A DNA stretch of 64,000 nucleotides from Steinernema hermaphroditum. Its lineage: Eukaryota; Nematoda; Chromadorea; Rhabditida; Steinernematidae. A program made the position numbers and the translations under genes. The DNA lies in NCBI GenBank assembly GCA_030435675.1, contig CM059623.1, forward strand, positions 1,700,012 to 1,764,011, written 5' to 3'. The first letter of the stretch is position 1. Every line of letters starts with the position of its first letter. The notes beneath the pieces were generated by a model that saw only the letters and a list, made by a program, of their open reading frames with translations, had not been told where the DNA came from and did no database searches. Below, piece after piece: positions 1 to 8,196 of this stretch.

Positions 1-144
1 ACTTCCTCGACCAAATCCATTAGGTCTTCAATCTCCGGACTCTCAAAGTCCAGATCCATAAGATCCAGGGTTGATGGGTGGATATATGACTCGTCACCAG
101 GGTAAGGCCCTGGGGCGACGCGGTCCGCAATACAGGATTTCGAT
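1..144 (-). CDS. Partial exon of an acidic protein, cut by the window edge
   Basis: On the minus strand a 144-base stretch is open without a stop from a good acceptor (pyrimidine-rich, then TAG, at 145-147) to the window edge. The predicted peptide is acidic and leucine-rich (for example LDLMDLDFESPEIEDLMDLV), with codon use unlike the flanking DNA. No family is recognised. It would be an internal or terminal exon of a gene lying left of the window. Confidence is modest because only one splice site and 48 codons are visible. Confidence 0.4.
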
Positions 145-817
145 CTAAAAAGGGGGACACGATGAAATGAAAAAGGTCCAAGAAAGGAACCTACATCTTC
201 GTCGCACATAATGAACGTTTCAGGCCTGTTTAAAGGTTCTCTCAGAGTATATCCCGTACCGTATCTATATGAACTTCGTTAAGTATTTATTGTGAGAATG
301 TTTAAAGGTTTCTCTCTTCTTTTCTATTCCAAAAATACTTAAAAGTCATAGGATCCCATAATAGGTTTAACCGCCTGATGCCGCTGATTGGGATAATGGC
401 GAATGGGAAAAAAGTTTTATGTTGATAGCAATATCACTCACATTTTTAAAACGTCCGAGCTCCGAAAGACGTCGACATCGATTGATCGGCTTGATCGGAT
501 TATTGAGGCTCCGCCAGTAGAACGATCATACATAAGCGACAAAAAGAGTTACAAAGGAGGAACAAGCGTGGTAAACGTCAATGAAATAGTGCTCCGATAC
601 CTGATTATGTATTTCCTCAAAGTAGTGTTGTCAGTCAGATAAAAGTCAGTACGGCCTACGAAAAAGAAACGGCTCGATAGGGAATTCTTCGTTCATGGCC
701 GTTGATCTCAGCCCGATAACTCACAGTAATCTGATTATTTCCTGAAAGTGTTATCGTCAGTCGCTTAAAGTACCTTTAAAATCAGCTCTTCAAATGCTGG
801 GCCATGGACCCACGTCC
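145..817. other. Intergenic; holds a reversed copy of a dispersed repeat
   Basis: No convincing gene. A 79-codon open frame at 403-642 is not credible, because about 400-500 is the reverse complement of a repeat seen again near 48,240-48,330 and 53,310-53,390. Shared landmarks are a palindromic ATCGATCGATGTCGAC-like stretch and the sequence around AAAATGTGAGT. Confidence 0.5.
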
Positions 818-1069
818 TCAAAAACGATTTGTACATGTCCTATACAACGTGTAAGTAGAAAAGTTTTCGAGAAAGAGGCGAGTCTCCTTGGTGTAGATTT
901 CGATTTCTAGGCGCCGGAATTCGTACTTCTTTGTCATATCGAGATTGCTGAGAGGGAAGAAATCGAGTGAGTCAGCACCACTCATCAGCCTTAACGTGTC
1001 GAGCTTCAATTCTTCTCCAGCAGGCAGTTCAGCCATTTCTCGTTTCTTCAGTTTCTTCAGTTCGGCCAA
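818..1069 (-). pseudogene. Inverted fragment of the neighbouring 317-aa gene
   Basis: The minus strand encodes a piece nearly identical to residues ~39-99 of the protein at 1147-2100 (EMAELPAGEELKLDTLRLMS and onward through LFLENFS), then diverges and ends at a stop. It lacks the N-terminus and the whole C-terminal two thirds, so it cannot make the full protein. It is a partial inverted duplicate lying head-to-head with its source. Confidence 0.7.
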
Positions 1070-1444
1070 TGCATTTACTGTTCAAGCATCGCTTTGGTGG
1101 TACGCTCTGCCATATAGAAAAATAACGCGCAATTGTTGCTGCATCAATGGCGATGAACGACGGACCGGCTCGCAAACGGGCTAAGCTCGACTCCCCTAAG
1201 CTAAGTCTCCTCGTGCACTTATCATGCGATCCACAGCAATATCGTTTCTTTGACGGATTGCGAGAAATGGCCGAACTGCCTGCTGGAGAAGATTTGAAGC
1301 TCGACACGTTGAGGCTTATGAGTGGTGCTGACTCACTCGATTTCTTCCCTCTCAGCAATCTCGACCTGTCAAAGAAGTATGAGTTCCGGCGCCTAGAAAT
1401 CGAAATCTACACCAAGGAGACTCGCCTCTTTCTCGAAAACTTTT
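858..1444. repeat. Inverted repeat with ~185-bp arms
   Basis: Arm 858-1042 is the near-perfect reverse complement of 1260-1444, which lies inside the coding region of the 317-aa gene. The spacer is ~217 bp and contains that gene's presumed start. A transcript through both arms would fold into a long, almost fully paired hairpin. Confidence 0.8.
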
Positions 1445-2100
1445 CTTTTAGTGACTTTGAGGAAGTCAGAATTGAGAATTCGATTCTCGAGTCCACAGGC
1501 GCTCAGGAATTCGTCAAAAGGATCCTGAAGTTTCCAAAACTGAAGAAGCTGGATCTGCGAGATGTGGTCGCCAGGGACTGCACTAAGCTCATAAAAGACT
1601 TCTGGCTTCAGGCAAAATGGGAATATTTCAGTTGGTATAGTCCTAATTCATCGAAGAGCAAGCATGTTGCCGAGTTCACCAGCGAAGATCTGAAGACGTT
1701 CCTCAACTCTTGGCGCAACGATCCTAACCCGCGGATGAAGAAGCTCCGCTTAGGGAAATATACCGACGTCGCGACACCAATTCTGATCGCCGATGATCCA
1801 AGGCAAGCATACTACAGACTACGGTACATGCTGACCGAAGACTTCGAGTTGAACAAAGCGTTCAGAGAGGACAACAAGGTCGCCATTATTCATTCCAGTG
1901 GAAGACTGGTTGCTCATGTGGAACTTTTCGACACGCCAGACAAGGTTTATAGCGGATTCTCTACGGATGGGCATATGGTGATCAGGGTGGAAGAAATGAG
2001 ACGTCCCGAGGAGATGACCAACGGTGAACTGAAAACGTTCACAAAGAATGAACTTATTAAAATGTACAAAGCACTCAAAGAAGCAGCGAACAAATCTTGA
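1147..2100 (+). CDS. Lineage-specific protein, F-box-associated-like C-terminal half
   Basis: Single-exon frame of 317 codons. The N-terminus is short and basic (RKRAKLD, a possible nuclear signal). Residues ~35-95 match the paralogue at 3596-4510 (a DG..EMAELPAGE / ..EVPPGQK motif, then PLSNLDLSKKYEFRRLE). Residues ~110-215 alternate short strands and helices and include FLNSWRNDPNPRMKKLRL. That stretch resembles the FL..W..G.NPRL..L pattern of the nematode F-box-associated (FBA_2) domain. A C-terminal part (KVAIIHSSGRLVAHVE ... ELKTFTKNELIKM) is also shared with the paralogue. No F-box is visible. If the FBA relation holds, it would bind substrates or partners; this is inference. An inverted partial copy lies just upstream. 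Other ATGs exist, but this one starts the conserved frame. Confidence 0.7.
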   Translation: MAMNDGPARKRAKLDSPKLSLLVHLSCDPQQYRFFDGLREMAELPAGEDLKLDTLRLMSGADSLDFFPLSNLDLSKKYEFRRLEIEIYTKETRLFLENFSFSDFEEVRIENSILESTGAQEFVKRILKFPKLKKLDLRDVVARDCTKLIKDFWLQAKWEYFSWYSPNSSKSKHVAEFTSEDLKTFLNSWRNDPNPRMKKLRLGKYTDVATPILIADDPRQAYYRLRYMLTEDFELNKAFREDNKVAIIHSSGRLVAHVELFDTPDKVYSGFSTDGHMVIRVEEMRRPEEMTNGELKTFTKNELIKMYKALKEAANKS

Positions 2101-3595
2101 TTCATTATGAGACTAATTAGTGTATTTCGATGCTTAAACGGATTGTAGGTGTTCCGAATAATATAGTGTTGTTTCTCAAGTTGTATAGTCGATGCCTTTT
2201 TGGGGAGTTTCGACAATAGTATTCCGGCCAAATTAGGAGTCAAACTGGTACGTAGGTACTACAGTGCGGTCCATAAAGAGAGTCTCACCGTGTCGGGGCT
2301 CCGCCCCGGCGCTCCCGCGCTTCTAAAGACCATGAAAGTCCGCGGGTGGCGGTTCTTAAGCAGTGAGTGACCCGACTCCCTGCTCACCGGCAGAAAGTTA
2401 GAGGCCCCCTTTGCCTTTGTTTTGTGTTCTCTGCCATCAGCCACCGGCATCCCGCTTACGCTCCTTTCCTATCTCCTTTCCTCATATTATATGCCTAATA
2501 ATCATACATATGCACAAGAACCACATTGTCACTCCGTAGTCGCCGGCATTCTTCTGGCTTCGGCACGGGGCACAGCATCAGAGTAGAATGCGGCGACCCC
2601 GTCAGTGTGCGCGAGCATCAGAGTGGCGAAGAGGCTGAATCCGGAAGTGGCGAGACGGTGGAGCACAGCGACCCCACCTTCTGCTGGGGTGGTGTCGTGG
2701 ACGTCGGAGTTCCGGAGCATCTTCAGCGTCTTCCATGGATGGAGCAGGCGAAGATCGGAATCCGCGCGAGCAATGCAATACAGGCTTGCCTTAATCGGAG
2801 CTCCTGTTGGGGTAATCCACACATGCCCGACAGAGCTGAATTCAGGCGATCATAGTCACGACAGGTCACGGTGCCAACCACTGATAACCCTCGGGAAGAA
2901 GAAGGGGTAACACATTGCTTTACGGAACTTATCAGTGTATTCGATAGCGCAGAATTTGTTTGCAGATTTGTGATGTACAGTCAAAGGAGTCTCCATAGGT
3001 ATTTGCCCATCGACGCTAACAAAAGCGGTTACAATTGGGCGAAATGCAGCAGTAGATGCTCCTGAAGAATATTTTGACGGTCCTCGCTCTTTAGCTTTGG
3101 AGTGCAGAAGGCGAGTGTGGTTATTCCGAAGACGCTAGAAACGGTCCAAATCATGACGGATCCACCTCCGAAGTTTCTCATCAAAAACATCTACGGGTCC
3201 TTGGTTCCTTACCCTCTGGTAGTATGAAAATCCATCCTGATCAGAGTTGGCGGGTTCGGGTTTTCGGTTCGGGTTTGGGTGTCGGTTTCGGGTTTTCGGG
3301 TTTGGGTCGGGTACCCGAAAGTGTCGGGTTCGGGTCACGTACCCGAACTTTCGGGTACCCGGACAGCTCTGATCCTGATCGTCTAAGTTTTCGTCCGTAA
3401 AGGGATGTTTTGACCAGAAACTTGGAAGGCGGATCCTTCATAATCTGGGCTGGTTTCAGCGTCTTCAAAAAATCCAAACTGGTTCTATGTAATCCTGTGA
3501 AGACTGCACAAAAAGCGACGGTTTCAATCTCAAAGGGGACGGCTTTACGTCCAACGTTATTATCCGCAGTAATACAAATTCAACAAACAAAATCA
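2101..3595. other. Intergenic with a repeat-family (R2) fragment
   Basis: No gene seen. About 2500-2830 is the reverse complement of part of the R2 repeat at ~57,600-57,860 (shared CACTCCGTAGTCGCCGG; CCCCGTCAGTGTGCGCGAG). The frames here are GC-rich repeat frames. 3241-3362 is listed separately as low-complexity sequence. Confidence 0.5.
3241..3362. repeat. Degenerate GGGTTCGG low-complexity tract
   Basis: About 120 bases made almost wholly of variants of GGGTTCGGGTTT and, further on, GGGTACCCGAA. It is strongly strand-asymmetric in G, then turns partly palindromic (CGGGTACCCG occurs repeatedly). It is not the nematode telomere repeat TTAGGC. Confidence 0.7.
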
Positions 3596-4510
3596 TTATG
3601 CTTTCCCCAACATGCTAATGCCCTGATTCTTCTGCTCCTCCCTTATCATCTTGATCAGATCGTTCTTTGAGAACACCTGCAGCTCATCATCCGTTAAGGT
3701 GCGAGGATCTTTTGCTTCTTCCACCTTAAATACCAGCTCCTTCCCTCCCTTTTCTTTATATTTCCGGTATGTAATGTGAGCGACAAGATTGAGCGATGAA
3801 TGCAAAATGGCGATCTGGTCTTCGGCGCCTTTGCTATACTTCTCTTCCAGCATATCCTGAATTTCCTCATCTGGACCACCATAAAATGTCCCCACGTGCA
3901 TGAACTTCGTCCGGGGCCTAGGGTCCATAGCCCATTTGCGCAGAAATGTGCTTATTCCAAATGTTTCGACCATGCAGAAATTGCAAGCATCGCTGTTTTC
4001 AAAGAACGCCGTAAACGACTCCCACTGGTGAGTTTTCCAAAACGCTTCAATGGCTTGGTGAAATCCTCCACAGCCGGCAAGAATCGAGTCTACGATGTTG
4101 AGCTTCCTGAGCGTCTTGGAAGTGAGCATCTTCTTGATGAAGGCGATCGAATCCTCATCGTCCAGAGACGAGTCCACTATGGATACTTCAACGAACTTTG
4201 TCGAGATTGAGCTGAAGAACTCATAGGTTTCCTCATCGACCGATTCCATTTCGAAACGCTTGAACTGGTAACGCTTCGAGCGGTCAAGGCTGTCCAGTGG
4301 AAAATAGTCGCCTGGCACAATATCGAGTCCTTCTTCCACCCGCAAAAGGTCCAGCTGGGATTTCTGTCCGGGAGGCACTTCAGAGAATCGCTGAGAAGTG
4401 CCATCAGAGAAATAGTAAACTCGTGGTCTGCAGGCTGCATAGATGTGGAGGCTATACTTTTCAGAGGAACTGTTTGGCGGTGGAGGATGTTCGCTGATCT
4501 GAGAAGCCAT
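3596..4510 (-). CDS. Paralogue of the 317-aa F-box-associated-like protein
   Basis: Single-exon minus-strand frame. The ATG at 4510 (MASQISEH) is preferred over one nine codons upstream, whose leader is not shared with the paralogue. It gives 304 aa. The order of conserved blocks matches the plus-strand gene at 1147-2100: YFSDGTSQRFSEVPPGQK, then FPLDSLDRSKRYQFKRFE, then FLRKWAMDPRPRTKFMHVG (the FBA_2-like W-x-x-x-P-R pattern), then QIAILHSSLNLVAHITYR, and finally ELQVFSKNDLIKMI. Overall similarity is low-moderate, so the duplication is old. The two genes lie tail to tail. No F-box is found. Its function is unknown beyond the possible FBA relation. Confidence 0.7.
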   Translation of the reverse strand: MASQISEHPPPPNSSSEKYSLHIYAACRPRVYYFSDGTSQRFSEVPPGQKSQLDLLRVEEGLDIVPGDYFPLDSLDRSKRYQFKRFEMESVDEETYEFFSSISTKFVEVSIVDSSLDDEDSIAFIKKMLTSKTLRKLNIVDSILAGCGGFHQAIEAFWKTHQWESFTAFFENSDACNFCMVETFGISTFLRKWAMDPRPRTKFMHVGTFYGGPDEEIQDMLEEKYSKGAEDQIAILHSSLNLVAHITYRKYKEKGGKELVFKVEEAKDPRTLTDDELQVFSKNDLIKMIREEQKNQGISMLGKA

Positions 4511-4612
4511 CGTACAATGCACTGGATGAAGGAACATAGTTCAACTATTTATTTCATTTTACAAAGTAATGCGATGCGGTTTACACATTGAAAATGCTTT
4601 CAATGCGCTCCT

Positions 4613-4885
4613 CTAAACGGTGATCTTCAGAGCTTTGGCAAGAGGGGGACCGATGAAACCTTCACAGCAGTTATTGATGCACAGATATCCAAATCCACAG
4701 TCGTTGCTTGCGGAGCCTATACTGTCTTTAAAGAGAAGCTTTCACTCAAACTTACAAGACTGAGAACAATCAGCAAACACTGGAGAGTAAACAGTAAAGG
4801 CAATGAGAAGGACAACCTGAATATGGTTATGAAGCGTGTTCAGAATAATATGCCTTACCAGGAAAAACCACTTGGAAGAATTCAT
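4613..4885 (-). CDS. Small secreted cysteine-rich peptide (copy 2), three exons
   Basis: Exons read on the minus strand are 4885-4859, 4816-4756 and 4716-4613 (192 bases, 63 aa plus stop). Exon 1 begins MNSSKWFFL. After a 42-bp intron the frame continues VVLLIAFTVYSPVFA, giving a clear signal peptide. The mature part has cysteines spaced C-x3-C-x5-C-x5-C-x3-CC. The 39-bp second intron splits the codon of the second cysteine in phase 1. The peptide at 5958-6201 has the same phase-1 split at the same cysteine, a similar cysteine spacing and a similar proline-leucine tail, so the two are paralogues about 1.1 kb apart on opposite strands. Expected to be exported and disulfide-bonded. Function unknown; no recognised family. 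Confidence 0.65.
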
Positions 4886-5108
4886 TTTGCCAACGTAGGA
4901 TTTACACAAAGAAGAACACGTCATTGTGCGGCTTTTATTGACCTTTATCAGCAGCCGTCGGATGTGTGATCTCTCCAGCAAGGGCAACACGCCCCCTGAT
5001 AAGAATGTCAGAAGTCAGTAATCCCGTCAATGTGCGCAAGGAGCTGAATCCAGTCGAAAATCGGTGGTGGGGTACGCCAAACAGAGTGGAGAGCCACCTG
5101 CGGAGCGG

Positions 5109-5603
5109 CTAGTGGCGCAGACGAAGAAAATTCATTGAAATAGCATTTATGTTGTTGTCTATCATCGCTTGTCGAATGTTTTCTATGCAGACTAACTGAA
5201 AAAAAAAACGTATAATTACATCAAACGTTTTTGATGAGACTGTGATCTGAACTCCATCGGAATGACCATAACCAAAAGTTAACGGTACGATCAATTGTAC
5301 CTCCGCGGACAAAGACAACGATTTCTCTCTGTGTGTCTTACGATATCGCACTCTTATCACATAAGACCACAAGTCACTTTCTGTCCATTCTACTTCCTTA
5401 AAGTTAAATCGGCGCGAAAGTGCATTTCCTTGTCGTCGCCTGAAGGGAAGTACTACAAAAATTAGAGCAAAATTCAAGAAGCCGCGAATAGGAAAAGAAT
5501 TTTTGTGGTTGTACCACCGTAGTTGTATAGCGGGATCACTCGTGTCTATGAGGGAGAAAACAGAGAGAGCATCTGTGCTTTGATAGAGACCAATGCACAG
5601 CAC
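5109..5603 (-). other. Open region of uncertain coding status
   Basis: A 164-codon minus-strand frame has no ATG near its 5' end (it opens on GTG) but contains a coding-looking middle, for example EVEWTESDLWSYVIRVRYRK and SAEVQLIVPLTFGYGHSDGV. Good acceptors sit inside it (CCCTTCAG near 5440 and TTTAAG near 5400), so real exons may be shorter than the frame. No family recognised. 4985-5110, just to its left, matches part of repeat family R2. Confidence 0.25.
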
Positions 5604-5957
5604 AACAAGTGGCCACTAGGGTTCTGATAAACATGACTACTTGACAAACACCGATATGATAATATTGTAGAAAATGCATGTGTTATAACAACACTATTTC
5701 TTTACATTTTGCGCCATTTTTTTGGTGGTCGATCAAAGAATACTGTGACAATGATCTTCGCTCTGTGCGCGCCAACTGCAATTGGCACTAAGTACTTATC
5801 TTTTCGAACAGGAACTGCGCTTTGTACTTTAGTCAGTTCTTCTTTGGCAGATCCACTATCTCAGTTCCGGCTTGATATCGGTATGTACTAAGTCATGAAC
5901 CGTCGGGGTCGTGCCATCTTGGAGGATCCAGCTCTTTGACGGAGACTGTTTCAGATC

Positions 5958-6201
5958 ATGGTCTCCACTAAGACTTTGTTGTTTCTGCTACTAATCGGCC
6001 TTGTTTGCGTAGTTCAATCTTCTGTTGTTCGAGCGAGTACCTGCATCAAACCTTGTAAGTGAAATATCACAATGAAACTGACATGATGCGTAAACTATTG
6101 AAGGCCCAGAAGACGGAAGCCGATGCGGATATCTCCAATATTGCTCGAACGGTTGCTGTCGTTGCTGTTTACCTCCTCCTCTCGAGAATTTAAGAATTTG
6201 A
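5958..6201 (+). CDS. Small secreted cysteine-rich peptide (copy 1), two exons
   Basis: Exons 5958-6054 and 6104-6201 (195 bases, 64 aa plus stop), with a 49-bp GTAAGT...AAG intron in phase 1. The N-terminus, starting MVSTKTLLFLLLIGLVCVV, is a textbook signal peptide. The mature part is rich in cysteine: C-x3-C-x6-C-x5-C-x3-CC-x-CC, eight in total, followed by a short LPPPLENLRI tail. The intron interrupts the codon of the second cysteine, exactly as in the paralogue at 4613-4885. It would be secreted and stabilised by up to four disulfides. Antimicrobial, signalling or cuticle roles are possible, but nothing in the sequence decides. AT-rich DNA follows the stop. Confidence 0.7.
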
Positions 6202-6759
6202 GAATCTATGATTGTACCTTATGATTGAATGTATCAAGCAACTGGTTCATAAATTGACATGAAAATCATAAATCTCAGTATACATTGGACAAAAATAATT
6301 ATTACGCTAAAACATAATTATTTTTTCGAATATTTCTAAGCATCCCCTACATTTCTAAGCATATCCTCAGCAATTCCAATTCCAAGTTTTATACCATGTA
6401 AAGCACCTTAGAATGACATAAATATTGCAGTATCACATCGCAAAATTTTCTTTCCAAGCTGTCTTTCCAATCCACCGGAACGGTCGACAACAACGGTGAT
6501 CATCCGATGCGTTTAGCTTGAACGAACGACGGAACGGCGACAACGACGACCGCTCAATCAACCCAGTTCTGAGAGAGCGAACGGACGTTCATGATTAGAG
6601 AGAAAAACTGTGAGAGTTTTTCGTATGACTCTTTTGCAGAATTATGTTCTTGCTAAGAATAAGAACTTGCTAGATGTCTTGCTGTATATTGGTACATTGT
6701 AGGCACTTCTAATAGTGTACAAAATTGAAGCTGATCGGTGAGAAAAGAGGGTATTCTCA

Positions 6760-6925
6760 TGACTTCTCACGCAGTCGGATGCCTGCCGCCGTGCATCTTG
6801 TTGTCAGCGGCGGTGGGACTATGATGTCCGGGTGTTCCAACCCCCTCTGGAAGCCGGAACAGGGTTTGCCATCTGACCAACCACACACTCAGAGAGAGAC
6901 CGGAGGGACCGACTACTCACCACCT
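6760..6925 (-). repeat. R1 repeat, truncated copy
   Basis: Matches the interior of the R1 copies at 7190-7690 and 59,030-59,545 (GTTGTCAGCGG, GGTGGGACTA, CTCTGGAAGCCGGAACAG). It lacks the hairpin/AAATAAA end. Confidence 0.6.
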
Positions 6926-7189
6926 ATACAATATAGTGTGCAAAATTCAATCTTGACCGCTGACGAAAGAGGGTCTAAGAATGGGGAAATGCATCGTTCA
7001 CTCTGTGAAACGGCGGCATAACTTGTGGGAAGCAGTGGTGGGGCCTAAACCGTTACTATTGCACTACACCGCCAAGTCGAAGTTCACTAAACATGTGTCA
7101 AACGTAAATTTTTCCGACTTCCGATGCTAATAACAATTCTGCGAAAACGCAGTGGGATCTCTGATTCACCTTATTGAGCACATTGAACT

Positions 7190-7690
7190 CGGTCGCGGTG
7201 GCGAGCGGTCGGTCCCTCCGGTCGCTCTCTGAGTGTCTGGTTGGTCAGATGGCAAACCCCGTGGCAGTTGTGACTGTTCCGGCTTCCAGAGGGAATTGGG
7301 ACACCCGGAAGCCGTAGTCCCACCACCGCTGACAACAAGATGTCCGGCGCCAGGAATCCGACGCCGAACGCTAAGTGAGAAGTCATCCCGAAGGTCGCCG
7401 ACGCTCTGAGGACCAGCGAAGACGCAACTCCCCGACCACGGACCATCAGATGCGAAGCGTCCGCTGTGCCGCAAACGATATTCCGCTGCCGCAGCTGAAG
7501 ATTTGCCTATTCCCAGATGCCCCGTGAAGTGCGCCGTCTACGATCGGTTCGACATCTACGCCGCGCCAGGAATGAAGTCGTCTGCCAGACATCCTCTGTT
7601 TGTCTATTTTCGGTGTCGCGCAAGGCATAATGCCTTGGATTCGCGAAATAAAGTCGTGAAAGTCGTGAAAATCGAACTCTATTAGTGTGA
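7190..7690 (+). repeat. R1 repeat, near full-length copy
   Basis: A ~500-bp element also present at 46,385-46,915 (+), 56,885-57,190 (-) and 59,030-59,545 (-). Its right end has a perfect hairpin (CAAGGCATAATGCCTTG, 7621-7637), then GCGAAATAAAG and a short CGTGAAAGT tandem. Frames inside it are shared among copies but interrupted and show no domain. The layout fits a non-autonomous retroelement whose 3' hairpin is recognised by a partner LINE. Confidence 0.65.
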
Positions 7691-8190
7691 CCGAAAAGTG
7701 ACGAAGTGCACAGTGACGAAACACATTGACAAACAACTCAAAAATTAGCCTCTCTTCTATGTGAACGACCGAATGTGTTACTTTTTTAGTCTCACATCGC
7801 CATCGATGTTTCTTGCAGAGCTCTCATCGCATCGCATTTTTTGTTTTAAGAGGATGAACTTTGGCGACGATGTGCCGATCGTCTGTCGCATTTTTGCAGA
7901 TGTCAGAAGAATTTATCGATTTCCCCGTGCGCGACGCTTGCATCGATTTTTGTGGCGACGAACGGTCGGCCGGGTTGAGGCAACGGGCGGAGGTCGTCCC
8001 GTGACGCGCTCTTTTTCGAACATGTTGGAATGGCTTGTCAGCCTGATCCGCGATCTATTGCCTCGTTTCAATTATTTCGTTGTATTGTCCGAACTATCGA
8101 TGTCTGTGACGCTCTATGTCGTTCACCTTTGAGTCACTCTTTCAATCAATTATTTATCATCGTGGCGCTTCACAGCTACATCTCCTCCTT

Positions 8191-8196
8191 CAGGCC
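8191..8196 (+). promoter_or_regulatory. Likely spliced-leader acceptor before the RBM33-like start
   Basis: CTCCTTCAG followed by GCC and the ATG at 8197. An acceptor this close to a start codon, with no convincing upstream coding exon, is typical of nematode SL trans-splicing. Confidence 0.45.

Larger units (their letters stand above)
6202..8196. other. Intergenic with two R1 repeat copies
   Basis: Apart from the R1 repeat fragments at ~6760-6925 and ~7190-7690, no gene is seen. 7690-8190 leads into the next gene and has no convincing exon; a 123-codon frame at 7761-8132 has no support. Confidence 0.5.

Noticed and set aside
403..642. 79-codon frame near the left edge
   Set aside because: Part of it is the reverse complement of the X repeat, and no splice or domain support is seen.
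3241..3362. Interstitial telomere repeat
   Set aside because: Nematode telomeres are TTAGGC; the unit here is GGGTTCGG-like and irregular.
7166..7736. Several overlapping ~100-codon frames that recur around 46,300-46,640 and 59,010-59,570
   Set aside because: They belong to the R1 repeat, lie on either strand, break at different points in each copy and show no domain.
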